Shown piece after piece: positions 34,739 to 47,508 of a DNA stretch of 64,000 nt. Positions within the stretch are counted from its first letter, which is position 1; each line of letters starts with the position of its first letter. The notes under the pieces are model-generated. The model saw nothing but the letters and a program-made list of their open reading frames with translations. It did no database searches and was not told the origin of the DNA. Origin of the DNA: Bisporella sp. PMI_857 (lineage: Eukaryota; Ascomycota; Leotiomycetes; Helotiales; Helotiaceae); contig JAJSPD010000010.1 in the NCBI GenBank assembly GCA_021307315.1, forward strand, positions 744,001 through 808,000, written 5' to 3'. The position numbers and the translations under genes were made by a program.

Positions 34739-36425
34739 CTGGATGCCATGTAAGAAATCTATCTACAAGAGCTCGTCCTCCCTACGAAAGGAAACTTGAT
34801 TTGGGCTACAGATCATACAGCTACCAAGCTCCCGCAGCTCGTATCATTCATTCCAGGTTTCCAGCAAATGACGACAAATGTCTACCTGCCATGCTCGTAG
34901 GTATTAGGTGAGATCTAGACGGGGAGCAATGGTACGAGTTGGCCCTGTTGCATAGCATGCTTATGTGCTTATTCTCATGCCTTGGGAGAACCTTCCCTAC
35001 CGGCCGTGAACTTCTCGCCGCGGATCATTGTTTATTATGATTGTGAAACAGCCAGCATGTTACCCGTTGTTTATGATGTTATTTAGTCGGCCATAATTTG
35101 CATGGTAGAACGTGATTCACGCGGACCCGTGAGTCGCAAGCTAGGGCGAGAGTCTTTATCCTATCTATAAAAACATCGTATTGGATCAATTGTTGTGACG
35201 CCTACGCTCTGTTCCCACGAGATGACATTGTCTGCGTCAGAGGTCACGATACAATACAATGCTGTTGTGCTTGCAGTTGCTGTACAGAGCCGGCCGGGCT
35301 ATGGACCAGGATATCTAGATAATGGCGATAGCATGATGCTTGCTCATAAGCGTCTCGGTATCAAGGTGTGATTGATCGCACACAGATGCAGAGATGCACC
35401 ACTGCTGCTGTTTCAGAAATCTAGAGGATAAATCTACGCCCTTGAGCCTTGCTCCAATAATCCGGCAAGTTGTTTGGGGGCTAGCAAAACGCGAAGACGG
35501 CTTCATATCAAGGACGGGATATATGTCTGGGAAAATCTGCGTTCTGCCAGCAAACTAGGGCTTCATAAGATTCCGGAGCGCAGCACAAGATGCCAAATTC
35601 CTGTCCTTTTCGGCCAGCGCACAGCATTCACCATGCCATTAACCTGCGCTCAAGTCGTTGATCAACATAGAGAGATAGTGTAGCCTTTCCGAATGCCGTA
35701 ATATAAGAGAAGCTTTATAGAAGGCTATTCGAATCACAGCCGAGAGTTCCTTGCCCCTCGGCGCACCTCACCCACTTGGCTAGAAGTCCAGCTGCACTTG
35801 TGTTTGACCATGAGCACATCCATTATATCGGAAAACAGGTTTGGTTTAGTGGTCAATCCATGCAGATACGGCATGTTTTATGCCTCTCGAGACGAACTGA
35901 TAATGGGCATGTGCTGCAAAGAGGATTAGTCTTGCCTCAGCCCACAGAAAAAGGTATTTTCCTCCAACAATGTTTCGCTTTTTGTCGATTCAAGCCTCAT
36001 GTAGACACTACAAGTTCCTTTTTCTATGACACGATTTATATGGCGCGTTCCGATGCCCAATCATGGTTCATGAGTCGCCATGCTGCGTATACCTAGGGTC
36101 GTTTCCCTGTCACTAAGTGCATTTCGATTGAGACGCATCCGACTTTCAGCTCTCCTCAAAAACCTACTTTAAGATTAAAATTTGAACAACACATCAACGA
36201 CAAGCATGACGTCTCCAACACCACACCCGAGGCGACCAAATTAGAATCAATTATTATCGGTTGGTACCTGAACACAGGAGAGCATTTGAATTAACAACCA
36301 CTGCGTCTACGATTGTTGAGCAAAGACAGAGATCTTATCTGGAACTTCTCCGGTCTCCGCCCACACCCACTATTTACAACGGCGGGGAGCTCGGCGCTAT
36401 GACTTTTCCTATGCAGCTCCATATC

Positions 36426-36480
36426 CCCCATAGCTCTAAAGGATGCTCGGCATGCGTGCAGTCGAAAATGCGCAGGCTAA
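36426..36480 (+). pseudogene. possible half of a Zn2Cys6 motif (relic)
   Basis: Plus-strand translation SSKGCSACVQSKMR resembles the first half of a fungal C6 zinc cluster (C-x2-C then basic residues), but the third cysteine is missing and the frame soon stops. No C-terminal regulator domain is found nearby. Weak evidence. Confidence 0.2.
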
Positions 36481-39002
36481 AAGGCAGTTTTCAAGTGACG
36501 TAAGACGCACAACATGGTAGTTCTATGTCCTCGTCGAAAAACCACTCTCCCTCTCAAATTTCAAATGCTGTAATCTCGGGATTTAGACGTCTGAGATCGG
36601 CTCGGAAGCGGTGAATCCTTGAAGCCGGGCAGCTTTTTCTTTTCCGTACCGCACAAATACACAAATTACAAAACTTGGGGAAGTGCATACCTATCTATAA
36701 TTTTCATAAAGGTAATTGGGATTGTCAGCCATGATTAGAAACAGCATGCACAAGAACAGCATGGGCACGCAAGAGGTGTCAAAAGCTCCTAAAGAACAGG
36801 TTTTGCTACAGCGATCGGCCTCCTTCGGTTAGGTCTTTAGTGATGTGCGTCCAGGATCCTTTGCGTGAGATAGACCTTGCAGGTGCATCTATAGCAAACC
36901 AAGATCAGGGGGCAGATCTCGCCTGGTGGCCATTGTCTCATAGGCTACGAGCCTCTGCTATGGTGCATGGATACGCGACATCTGAAAGCCAAGAAGGAGT
37001 GAGGGAGCGAATCGTATGGCGTTCCTTACTACGCGATCATGTCGCGTCCATTTTTACTTTGGGGAAACTTCCCTCCGTCATATGTTTAGATGCTTGGATG
37101 AGGGGCGTAGAGTTCTTAACGCATCCTCTCTGAGGCAACACCAATACATATGCGGCTGTGATACCAGGCACTTGGAGTCAAGAGTGGGAGTCGGAAGAGA
37201 CGGCGACGAAGCTAAATAATACAGTTGCCTCAGTTTGAGCTTACCAACTCGTATCAACGCCCAGCCGTCAAGCATGTCGCTCCTTCAATAATCCGGAATA
37301 ATATGTACAGCCGGCGTCTTTCCGCGTTGCTTTTGAATCGCGTGATGCAGCGTCCGACTGGTCCAAGACCGAGCCACAAACCTACTGGAATACCCAACAC
37401 ATGCAAAGGCAAGGAGAGCCTTGATAATAATCCTGTATGTTCGCTTTGAAATTATGAAAGAGGTTGGACCCTCACCAGGCTCTGGAAATAATGGTATGTC
37501 CGCAAGAAGCGCAGTGGGGTTTTTTCCCCAAGTGGTGAATGCAGATGCGTTTATTGTTGGTTATTTGACCAATTTCAGTTTGTGTCATTCTTTGCTATTT
37601 ATATTTAACTCAAGCCAACAACCTCTTGCAGCTGAATCTAGATGAGCACGTGGTATTATCACTCTTGCTATTCCTCAACCTAGCCTCTCCTATAAATCTC
37701 TTAGTCGCAGGTTCCAGAGCAAGTACCGCAAGAAAAGCTTTATCTAGCGCTCTCTTTTATCACTTAATATTATTTACAAACTATAAAACAGACTTATGGC
37801 GCTTTGTCCTCAGATACACCAAGGGGCAATTAGACTTCCCTCTGGGGATCTGGACACCTAGAATGTGATAGCTCAGGTCCACTCGGCCCGCAGGGACGTT
37901 GTGGTGATGTCAGGGAAAGCTAGTCTATTGTTCTTGAGACGCATCGCATATTCTTGTCATTTTGGATACATTATGATTTTGATTTGTGGTCTGTGGGAAT
38001 ATCCTCCGCGGGGAACATGTCTTAGAGACCTGTGTGGGGATGTGAAATCTTTCCTTCTATGTAAGGAAGTGGTGGTGGCAGTTTCTATGACAATCTCGAG
38101 GTTTCGCATTAAGGCAGTCTGTTGGTGTCATGGAGTCTTATTGTGATGGTCACAACGTACTATCTCGAGTGAGGAGGTTCAACTGAAAAATTTTCGCCAT
38201 GGTGAAAATGTATTGTTTTGCGTAAAGGAGGTTTGAGAGTATTGGCGAAGTCTCCCAACGTCTCACACTTCCAACGGTTTGTCTCATTGTGACTCCGATA
38301 CGATGGGTTCATACCGTTTATACATTTTGAGCGAGACACACCAGAATCATAATGAGATCATCTCTCATTGCTGTGTAAGGTGTGACGAATCTTAGACTAC
38401 TCCTCTCATACCAGCAATGCTACAGCTCAGATGACTCAAGATAAAGCTCGCAAGGCCACCAAGTTGTCCTTGGCATGCTGTATAGAGCACCCAGTTCCCA
38501 ATAGCAAGTTGCGGTCGTCTACACAGCAAGCAAGTTTTGGACATAATCAAATTTCTCAGCCGAATTATGCCTTCAAAGCATGATCTTTAAGAGCCCACAT
38601 TCTCTGGTCTGCGAACCTGATGACAATTTTATGATATTTAAATCGTATAGCTTTGCAGTGCTACTTAATTGAAATGTAATATTTTTCCTCGTGTGTGCTG
38701 TAAGTCCTCTTGTCTCTCGTGAAGAGAGCTCTGAAGTTTTCAACCTGCAACGCATAGAGGAGAACTTGCATCGACCCGAAATTCTAAGGTTGTCCCTTGA
38801 AGACTATTCCACATAATTCCATATTGAGAACTATAACTAAGACTAGGCGGAACAACAGACATTACAAAATACTGACTCCTCCGTCCTACTTCTTTACTAA
38901 TGCAATGCTGAGGAAGATAGAACGTCTCTCCTCCCTAGTAAGAAGCCAAATTAATAAGATGTACAGCCTTCGATGCCGCCACAAATACGTTCTCTCTACC
39001 TT

Positions 39003-39290
39003 TTAATTACACCCGCTATGCCCAGTACCTTTGCTACTGGCCCGTCTACTTCCGCTTCCGTTCCCACCTCCTAGTTCACTTCCTTCGCGGTCGCCACGAT
39101 GAGTCTTAAGAAAGTGCGGAGGCCATTGGTGAAGTTGCGGAGCGATAGGGTTAGTATAAACATGAATGCCTTGTTCCTCGAGCCGTTTCGTCAGAAATAT
39201 CTGGAGACGTATAGAGGGATGGGAGTCAGCATTGCGTGAATAAGAGAACACAGTGAGGAAGATGAAGGAAAGGATAATTAGTTGTGTTAT
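39003..39290 (-). pseudogene. secreted-protein-like frame with ATA in place of ATG
   Basis: A minus-strand frame of 95 codons from 39290 begins ATA and reads TQLIILSFIFLTVFSYS, a typical signal-peptide core, followed by a hydrophilic tail ending GSGSRRASSKGTGHSGCN. A TGA lies two codons upstream, and no in-frame ATG exists. A TTAAATAT element lies about 40 bp further up. The pattern fits a small secreted protein whose ATG changed to ATA by a single G-to-A transition. Translation from ATA is possible but inefficient. It could instead be chance hydrophobic reading. Confidence 0.3.
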
Positions 39291-40651
39291 TGCTCAGGTA
39301 TAGGTGGCATACGATATTTAAGATGAGACGCTGCTGTTATGGTTAGTAGGGCCGAGATGGTAGAACTTGCTAACGATGCTTCACGTCCAATTGATCTTTA
39401 CATTGCGTCGCTTTTAGAAGATATAACTCTGGCTGCGAGAAGTGCAGAAGATTAGAGAGCTTAGAGAGACTCTAGAAATTGAAAACCTCAGGGACTTTCA
39501 GTACCTACGGTCTCGCTTAAAGCATTATCAATCAGACGTACAAGTGGCTCCAACCAATATACTAGTCCAGGAGTCTATTGTTATTCCTACAGACTTGAAA
39601 GTTTCATATTTGAACCTCTCACAGAGCTTACCTTGCGATAATCTTGCTGTCAAGCTATCTCTTAAAGTCTCCTCTTCTACTTCCACAGATGGAGGAAGTT
39701 CTCTGGACATTGCAAGAAATGCCATGAAGGAGTCATTGTATGACGTGGATGTATCGATCGCAATAAAGGTTGTCCAGCCCTTCAAATCAGATGTGACGGT
39801 ATATAGAACACAGCTAGGTTAGCATTTGCAGAACTATCGTCGAAACACACTCTCTTGCCAAATATCCTACCGTTAACACTAGAAGTTCAAATTATACCTT
39901 GCAGGTTTGGTATGCCCTAAGGTCCCTGCTGAACGTTCATGGTATGTCCTGAGTTCGGACGGTTAGGGCTTGTACATTGCGGTTTCTGAGAGGAAAGTAG
40001 AGAAGGCAGGTGTTGAGAATTGAGAGCGTTGGGGACGGGAAATAGAGCTTGGGGATAGATATTTGAAGCATGAGGAGCGGCCGCAGAAGAGGTATTGAGC
40101 ACATGCCATAGAGCAGTTCGGCAGGTCTGATGCATGGTAAGTGTAGTATCGGACTATAGGCTGGTGATGCGTAAGGACACTACCTGGTAGATATGCTTCA
40201 ATCTAACCGCAGCACTTCCCTCGCTCAACTCAGTAGTCGAAGATACATTGACGAGTAAACGTCTTTTTGCGTTTTCGTTTCTTGACGGCTCTGATATTCA
40301 TTATTATATAGAAGTATCTCTATCCACCCAATCCATGCTCCAAATCAGAAAACTACATACTCCCTCTAGAACTCGAGGTACACGCCGATCACCAACAGCT
40401 ACCTCTTACAGTGGGCCACGACTTAGTTAATCTGCCAACAGGGCTATTAAATGAACAATACTATCCAGCCTCGATAGTATCTGAGTGACTAAAGTTGACG
40501 CTAACCATCAAGAACAGTGTTATGGAATGAACTAAAGCCGCACAGAAGAAGGTAGATATGGAGCGTAAATGCCATTCATTAACTTCATAACCATGCATCA
40601 TATCATCATACATAAACCATGAACCATAACTCCTCCCTTGAGCAACAACAT
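39291..40651. other. intergenic with uncalled ORFs
   Basis: A plus-strand frame at 39442-39822 (126 codons, GTG start) reads like protein (ESIVIPTDLKVSYLNL) but has no ATG and no family signal. A minus-strand ATG frame of 72 codons at 39917-40135 is also unsupported. No repeats recognised. Confidence 0.4.
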
Positions 40652-41129
40652 CTAATCATCCATCTCCAGCTCCGCCGCCTCAAGCGCCAACTGCTGTTTC
40701 TTAATCTCAATCAACCTCCTCTTCTTCTCCTCCGGCGTCAACACCTTCTTCGGCGCCGCAGCAACTACTTTCTTCTTTTGCGTCTGCGCCTGAGCTTGCA
40801 CCTGCCTCACCGGCCTTGGCTGTTCCTGAACCGGCTGAACGGGCGCTTGATACACCTTCTGGACTTGGGCTTGTTGTTGTGGGGCTGGACGACCGCCGCC
40901 TCCTACGATCGGGAGGGGCTCGACGACGCCGCCGACGGTCTTGAGGAGGGGAGAGGTGATGCCCCCGACGATGGGGAGGTTTTTGGTTGTGTCGTCTACT
41001 GTGTTGAGAAGTCTGCGGGATGCCAGTCAGTAGATGAAAAGGGATGGAAAGAAGAGAGGGGTAAACAAACCCGCCTAATAAACCACCGTTGTTACCGTTG
41101 GAGCCACCGCCACCGAGTAGCCCTGCCAT
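40652..41129 (-). CDS. small Gly/Gln/Pro-rich protein of unknown function
   Basis: Two exons: 41129-41071 and 41012-40652, with a 58-bp intron (GTTTGT donor, CTGAC branch, CCGCAG acceptor) joined in frame to give 139 aa. Exon 1 is glycine-rich (MAGLLGGGGSNGN...). Exon 2 contains a repeated element, NLPIVGG and later PLPIVGG with TVGGVVEP between, then a Gln/Pro/Val-rich stretch. A highly charged C-terminus (KKVLTPEEKKRRLIEIKKQQ) is probably helical. There is no signal peptide or transmembrane segment. The downstream half of the same region read in another frame is an arginine-rich shadow. Function unknown. Confidence 0.65.
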
Positions 41130-41576
41130 TTTATTTGATATATAAGAGGGGATATTTGATTGGGAGGTGTTTTAAGGTGAGGTGCGGGTAGGTAGTATCA
41201 GCGTCAGCGGGATGTAACTTAATGTGTATGGTATAGATGTAAATGATTAGAGTTTGGAGACGAGATTGAAACTGCTACATTTTTATATACCTTTCGATCC
41301 CCTCTGGCCACCCATTTGGTTTGGAAACCTGTTTATTGATCAACGTCAGATGGCTCCACTAAAAGATAGGAGACAGGGAGGTCAACTGCATTGTGACGTG
41401 AATAAGCGAGGATATTCAGGGGCAGCACGAGTCTGCTACCAATTACAGGCCTTAAGCCTGAAACACTGTACGACATATCCCACACTCTTGTCACGATCGA
41501 GAAGAAAAATGATATCCCTAGATATGCTTAGATCTTGGTGCTCTGGAAGTGAATGCTATAAATTTGGGGAGTGGAT

Positions 41577-43670
41577 TCATCCGCCAAATCCCTCTTCAGG
41601 GTATGGTAACAGCAAACTGCCAGACATATCGCCCTCAGATCTCAACCACTCATCTAAACCCTCCCAGAGAGCATCATCATCTAGCAACACAGGTTCCATG
41701 ATCGTGACAAGCCCTTCTCCTGCGGCATTTAACTCGCTCACGCTCATGGCTTCCTTTCCTTTGCCCTCTTTCTTCAGTTTCGCCCGTAGCCAGGCTGTCA
41801 TCTCCATTACATCCGCAACAATACTCAGTGGTGGTCGCCGGTTCAGGCGCCTAAATTGATGTAAAGTATTTTGCAGCTCCGCATTTGCGAGGAGGGATAT
41901 TATACGAGCGATACGTGAAGGTTCGTCCAGAGATTGAACAGACCAAGACTGAAGTATCGAATAAACGAGTCTAATGCTGTTTCTCGCCAGCTCACTCTCT
42001 GATGGGGTGACATTTGTGTTAATTGATAGGAACTTAAGTAGGTAGTAACCACTCGAAAGCAGAATCCAGAAATGATGCTTGGGATAAGTATAATGAGGTG
42101 GATCGGTGATAGAGCTGTAAAGATGTGTTAACTTTATCGCAGTCTCGAAGCCTAGATACCATATTGCTTTCGTAGATGGATCGATATGGTGAATTTCAGT
42201 GCTGGCCGCTGTCTCGCCAAGGAGCGAGAATGAATAAAGACTCAGCTTTGCGCCTAGGTACAATATCTCTAGAACTTGACTCGACGCTGCGAGCACTTGG
42301 TCGCTCATGAGTTTCAACTCTGCATCAAACATGTGGATCAGAGAACTCCGTACCAATGATCCGCCACGTTGGCTCATAGTTGTAGAGAAACGAGAAACTT
42401 GTCGCTCGATCTCGAACTGAAGCGCAAGAGGATCTCGGGCTGTGTTCATTTTCATAGCGACATCTAAATCCATGGCTGGTCCAATCACGTTCGGTAGGCC
42501 AAGATCAGAAGAAAGGCTGATTCAAGTGTTAAGTTAGATCTGAGACCAATCAAAGAATGCGATACGTACTACGTACTGACGATAAAACAACCAACCCAAG
42601 TTCGTCTTCTGATTTCAATATCTTGCGCGGAGAATTGGCTGAAGTCATATTCCCACGTGGCATCAGATTGATGAAGTCCCATTCGGATGGCGGCGCTGAC
42701 AGCAAATCCGCAGTAATTCCAGCTACTGTCCAGAATCTGCTTTCGAGACGGTATAGGCCAAAGACAATATATCAATAACGCATGGATAGTGTAGAGTGAT
42801 CGAATAGGTTCAACCAACTGCTTCGAGAGAAGATTCATATATACGCCGGACAAAGCTTCCTGATGCCGCGAGGATATGAGGATGATAGTCCAAAAGAGTA
42901 GTGGGTTAGTCTGATGGAGGATATTGATAGACATACGAGTGTCTAATACCGGGAAGTGTGGGATATAATGTATTGCAAATCTGCAACCTGTTAGAAATAG
43001 CTAGTTGAGAACAGGCGTAAACCATGCACTTTTTGAACAATGTAGCGATCTCAGGTCCACTCAACAGGTAGTCCTCAAGACTTTGAGGCGATACTTGTGT
43101 AAAGCCGACATCAATGCTGTTGAGTCCAAACGGATTTGTGGTGTCAAGAGAAATGCCATAAGATCCATCAATACTCGAGTTTGGGGTGATCTGCTGGCCT
43201 CCCTGAGAGGGTGGTGAAAGAGAACTATCATCTTGATGACTTTGTGCTCTTTTGATTCTGTCTAATTGTCTTTCGACCTCTTCTAGACGTCTATGGTCTC
43301 AAGTTAGCTTTCATCTATATCTAAGAGTTTTTGACTTGAGACAAGGCTACCTGATATGAAATGAGATGACTAATCCCAACTTCAATCAATGTATAGAGCC
43401 TCCTGTCATATTGATCTAAGCTGTCCTGTGGAAGCGCTACACTTACCCTCTAACAGGTTTCCTTCTGAAACTCGCATCACTCCTACATTCTTTCTTCAAT
43501 CTCTGACAATTCGAACAAGGCGCCGGGAAAGTTTCAGAAGAATTGCATTTAATCTAACTCAGGATTAGTCCTCACCCCGCCTTGAGCATAGAGAAAGTAA
43601 CCTTCGATTGCCTACAAGTAGTGCACGCTCTCTTGGTGATTTTATTCGTCTCGGCTTGGCCACCAACCAT
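41577..43670 (-). CDS. Leu3-type Zn2Cys6 transcription factor
   Basis: Five exons joined in frame: 43670-43602, 43553-43447, 43290-43030, 42980-42570, 42516-41577 (595 aa). The zinc cluster is split by the first intron: Cys16, Cys19 and Cys26, then Cys36, Cys39 and Cys46, spacing C-x2-C-x6-C-x9-C-x2-C-x6-C. The sequence after it (SDASFRRKPVRGRLEEVERQLDRI) is a linker plus short coiled coil, as in Leu3/War1-like factors. The middle homology region follows (IHYIPHFPVLDTR, ALLIYCLWPIPSRKQ, AAIRMGLHQ, RRRTWVGCFIVSTYLSSDLGLP). Donor 1 is the weak GTTACT and donor 4 is GTACGT; other splice choices break the family match. It probably works as a nuclear regulator of metabolism, target genes unknown. 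No metabolic cluster lies next to it. Confidence 0.85.
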
Positions 43671-44088
43671 ATTTGCTATAGCGCATGGCTGATAGTTACA
43701 AGATGCGCCTCATTTGATATGGAGAGGTTGGGACAGATTTGAGGTTACTTTATAGCCGAGATTCGGGACGGGAGCCGGTCATCGGCGATGCATCACGTGA
43801 AAATTTTCCTGTGCGGGCTGCCTTTTGAACTAAAAGCTTGCACATAGAGACCAGCAAATATATATCGAACTGGAGGCAAGGCGTACGAGTATCTATCAGA
43901 AACCTGAGAGTTCAGCGCATCACTTATTTGTTTGGCCGATTGCATAGACACAAAGGACAGTGTTCCGAGCTTCATCTAAGTAAGTCGAGAAGCCGCGAGG
44001 CTTAATTCTATTACCAATTTGCCTTGCCCAAATTTCATTTGGAACTCCATTGCAAGCTAGTAAGCATATTCTACATCAAGCTCAGTAA
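43671..44088. other. intergenic between two minus-strand genes
   Basis: About 420 bp with the Zn2Cys6 gene's promoter and the 3' flank of the TB2/DP1 gene. Nothing else recognised. Confidence 0.5.
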
Positions 44089-45311
44089 TCAAATATCGAC
44101 TCCAGAGCTCTTCCCTCTGATTTCATGCTCAGTTTCAGCTATCTATAATGAATATCAGCAATAAATTTCAGACAAAGGAGCATGTTATTTGGCTTACCAC
44201 TGTATCGGTGGATGACTCCTGCCTAGCGCCCCATGACCAAGGCATCCAACCTGCACTCTGACTTCTCCTAGCCTCTCGTCTCTGTGATTCAATCTCTTCT
44301 GTTCCACTCTCTGCATCAATTTTCTCAAAATCAACCTCACTCTTTCTTGTACTCAAGCCACTTATACCACTCAAACCACTCATAGCACTCCTTGGTCTAT
44401 CTCCATCATCTTCCGCGCCGTCAAATAAACCCTTTGACCGCGGCTTTTGGTTCTGTAGAGTGCTCGCTTCCTTATCTAATGCTGAGAGAAGGATTGAAAG
44501 TCGCTCCCGCTGCGCAGAAATGAACGAGAGTCGGTCCTCGCCATCCACAGAAGGTGGAATTAATACCCCGGAGTTGGAAAGATCTCGAGATTGTTTCCCA
44601 GTTCCTGTAGAAGTTGCAGCGGTCACAGCTGATGCAAGAAGAGAATAGAAATCATTGGCGGTACTTGTTGCTGCGGCAGTTGCTGGACGCGCAGAAGGCA
44701 AATTGAATCGCGCGAGAAGGCTTTGCGTATATGAAAAAGTTGATGGGGTGGCTGGAGGAGTAGGCTGTTTAGGTGGAATGCCAAATATGGTTTGCTTGAC
44801 GAGGTCGATGATCTGTTTCAGATATGTGAGACCCGCTGCCTTTGCGCGATCGTGAGCAGAAGATATGAAGTCGTCAATTGCAAGCTCGTTCTTTTCCAGG
44901 AATGGGTGGACTTGCTCCTGGTAGAGAACCTTGGCGCCTTGTGTTTGTGGCAGGATCAGGTAGAGGAGGAAGAATAGTCGAAACCAGGCATAGAACGGGA
45001 TCCTGTTGAGAGAAGCATTAGCGTAGGCTACGCCTCTATAGATGGTGATATGGCGCATACCAGAACAAAATAAAGCCAACCCAAGATTCAACCAGTAATG
45101 CGCACGCCAGCACAACCCAATACATCAGCCATGGTGTCAAGAGAGCAGGATCGGTGGTTTTGAGAGCTTTGTACGAAGCAAATACTGGGAAGACGAAAGT
45201 AGGAATAGACCTGCCGTCGGGTCAGAATGAAGCTATTGATGAGGGGTAGTTGGCAAGGCAGACGGTGGGGTATGCTCACGATAAGAGATTCGCGATGGTA
45301 CTAAAGAACAT
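44089..45311 (-). CDS. TB2/DP1/HVA22 (Yop1/REEP-like) ER membrane-shaping protein
   Basis: Exons 45311-45280, 45210-45061, 45002-44198 and 44142-44089 join in frame (346 aa). The N-terminus MFFSTIANLL and the block FPVFASYKALKTTDPALLTPWLMYWVV, then ALLVESWVGFILFW, IPFYAWFRLFFLLYLILPQTQGAKVLY and HPFLE are the whole TB2/DP1/HVA22 domain: two long hydrophobic hairpins that wedge into the ER membrane and curve it. The long C-terminus is Ser/Thr/Ala-rich with acidic and basic patches, much longer than yeast Yop1 (about 180 aa). The last intron (44197-44143, GTAAGC donor) is inferred. Without it translation ends at 44168 after 338 aa. Confidence 0.85.
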
Positions 45312-46121
45312 CCTCACAGCTTTAAGGGTTCTTCTGAGTCAGTGGTTGTTGTCTAGTTGAATTGGAAGGCTGCAGAGAATGAAATGAATGATATTGTCGC
45401 CAGAATCTCGTGTTGAATAAGCTCTTACGAGTATGGTTTCGAAGAGTAAAAGTGGTGAGCGTCAGCAGGTACAAACAGAGTTGGGATCTCCAAGCTCTGA
45501 GGCCTAAACGAAGCTTAAGCCGACGTTTCCAGGGCTGCCTAAGGTTTGCCGGATTCTTTAGTCCAATCTGCTTGATAGTATCTTACAGGCTAGGTTACAG
45601 GGTCTGCATACGATAAAAACTCAATTCTCTTCTCATGTTGTATTCTACGATGATCATGCTCTCATATTGTGCATGGCTGCATATATATGACTTAAGGCCA
45701 TGATAGTTCATCTAAACTAGCAAACAAGCATCCTAGGGCGTTTGTACACTATTATCGCCCCTTATCTTCATCACCTGAGGCTCAGCCAAGAGCTCCTTAG
45801 GCGGTTTCCGTGATCGCCACAGGGCTGTGGCTAGGGACCTTGCAGCCGTTTGCGGAGGTGGCTTGATTTTCCTCAACATCATCAAGTCTTCAAGTGCAGT
45901 GACTGGTTCCAAGTCAGCTCACCGCGAAAACACATATCGGTACCTCCACTACATGATCATTTCATACGTGGAGAGACCAGAGCCAGGCGTTATGCATCAG
46001 TAGGGCTTGCTATATAACTCTCCAAGTTTCTTTCTCTTATTTCCTGTTCGTTCCATACTACGATAAATGTCTTTTCCTTCACACCTCACTAAACATACGT
46101 CCAGCACTAAATATTGTCATC
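45312..46121. other. divergent intergenic region
   Basis: Shared promoter space between the minus-strand TB2/DP1 gene and the plus-strand TANGO2-like gene. A TATATAA-like TATATAAC lies near 46011-46017 before the plus-strand gene. No ORF of interest. Confidence 0.45.
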
Positions 46122-47207
46122 ATGTGTATTGTCCTAGCTACAACAGCCCACCCCTCCTACGCACTCATCGTTCTTGACAACCGTGATGAGTTCATCCTTC
46201 GTCCTACGAGCAGGCCACACTGGTGGTCCTCTCATCACCAGCAAATCCTCTCAGCACGAGATCTACAACGAGCAGAGCAAGGTACATGGTTGGGGATCAC
46301 CAGGACTGGAAAATTCGCAGTTTTAACGAACTACCGAGAAACGGATACCAATGATGTAGAGCATCCTATACAAGGAACGAGAAGTAGAGGGGCAATGGTA
46401 ACAGCTTGGTTGACGAGTCATAATGACGAAAGTACCCAGGCATTTATACATGGGCTGTTGGGAGGCGAAGGAGTAAAGGGAGTTGGAGGATTCTCTCTAG
46501 TCTGCGGGAAACTGAGGAGGCGCAGAGATTTGAAAAGCGGGCTGGAGCCGATGGCTATCATATCGAACCGAGCAGGAAGCGCCGAAGACGTGCCATGGAT
46601 CGCAGAGCAGCGAGGGGAGGTGTATGGATTGAGCAATACATGTTATGACGACCCCATTACATGGCCAAAAGTCGAGATGGGGAAAGAAAAACTGTTAGAA
46701 GCCGTACAAGAGTCTTTGGAGGGAGATATGGGAGAAGAAGAGCTGGTCGGGAAATTATATGGCATCCTTGACACAGACACCCTCCCAGAGCAAGAAGACC
46801 AAGACTTTGAGGCCTATATCTTCCATCTAAGAAAGTCCATATTTATTCCTTCAATCGGACAACCGTCTCCGCCTGAGGAAACCCTGACACCTGATCAAAT
46901 TGCTGCGTCCAAGCCAATATCGAACAGCACTGTGACTGCAAGTGGGAAGGGTAAAGCCGAACTGAAAGAGGGAGAGCGTCCTGATCCTGCAACTAGTAAT
47001 GGCATGACAGGCATCTATGGTACTCAGAGGCAAACTATCATTCTGGTAGATTGGGAAGGTCATGTAACATTTCGTGAACGATCCTTGTGGGACGAAAATG
47101 GAAATAGTATAGAAAGAGGCAAAGGCGACATGAAGTTCGAGTTTCAAATTGAAGGTTGGAATGGAGAAAGTAAGGGAAATGAATACCATGCTCTCTCAGT
47201 CTTATAG
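46122..47207 (+). CDS. TANGO2-like NRDE-family protein
   Basis: Intronless, 361 aa, ATG at 46122. It starts MCIVLATTAHPSYALIVLDNRDEF: Cys2 after the initiator Met and the NRDE motif near residue 20 define the NRDE/TANGO2 family. Further family blocks are RPTSRPHWW, LSARDL, GTWLGITRTGKFAVLTNYRE and later GLSNTCYDDP..WPKV. Length is slightly above animal TANGO2 because of a charged/Ser-Thr insert before the C-terminal block TGIYGTQRQTIILVDWEG. TANGO2 proteins affect Golgi/ER organisation, lipid and mitochondrial metabolism and possibly haem traffic; the exact reaction is unsettled. N-terminal Cys2 could be a nucleophile after Met removal (inference). Confidence 0.92.
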   Translation: MCIVLATTAHPSYALIVLDNRDEFILRPTSRPHWWSSHHQQILSARDLQRAEQGTWLGITRTGKFAVLTNYRETDTNDVEHPIQGTRSRGAMVTAWLTSHNDESTQAFIHGLLGGEGVKGVGGFSLVCGKLRRRRDLKSGLEPMAIISNRAGSAEDVPWIAEQRGEVYGLSNTCYDDPITWPKVEMGKEKLLEAVQESLEGDMGEEELVGKLYGILDTDTLPEQEDQDFEAYIFHLRKSIFIPSIGQPSPPEETLTPDQIAASKPISNSTVTASGKGKAELKEGERPDPATSNGMTGIYGTQRQTIILVDWEGHVTFRERSLWDENGNSIERGKGDMKFEFQIEGWNGESKGNEYHALSVL

Positions 47208-47508
47208 TTACTGATAAAATGTATAGCAGGCCGCGATTAGAGGCCAATGGATTGTTTTAGATGCTAATGCGCAGATGGTACGATAGAGGATGACTCTTGG
47301 TTTATTTGTCTTCCTGTAATTATAGTCTTCTGATCCTGTATGCCAGTAAAACATGCAGAACAAGACAGTAGAAGATGATGCACATATCACGATAAAACGA
47401 TAAGGAATAGAGCGGCGGTGGCTCATACCGTAGCTAATGAAGTAGAGTATATACTAAGATTCATTTTACAAACATCATTACCGTCCTGTTCTGCGAGCCA
47501 TACCCACC
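47208..47508. other. short intergenic region
   Basis: About 300 bp between two plus-strand genes; 3' flank of the TANGO2-like gene and promoter of the next. Nothing else seen. Confidence 0.5.

Larger units (their letters stand above)
34053..39002. other. gene-poor region
   Basis: About 5 kb with no supported gene. It holds a CA/CT microsatellite, a possible half zinc-cluster relic, and many ORFs under 110 codons without family signal (for example 35776-36096, 36840-37133, 37626-37868). No transposon ends or terminal repeats were recognised. Confidence 0.5.

Noticed and set aside
40707..41129. Arginine-rich 140-codon frame (RRRRRAPPDRRRRRSS)
   Set aside because: It is the unspliced, wrong-frame reading of the small Gly/Gln-rich gene; the spliced frame is more coherent.
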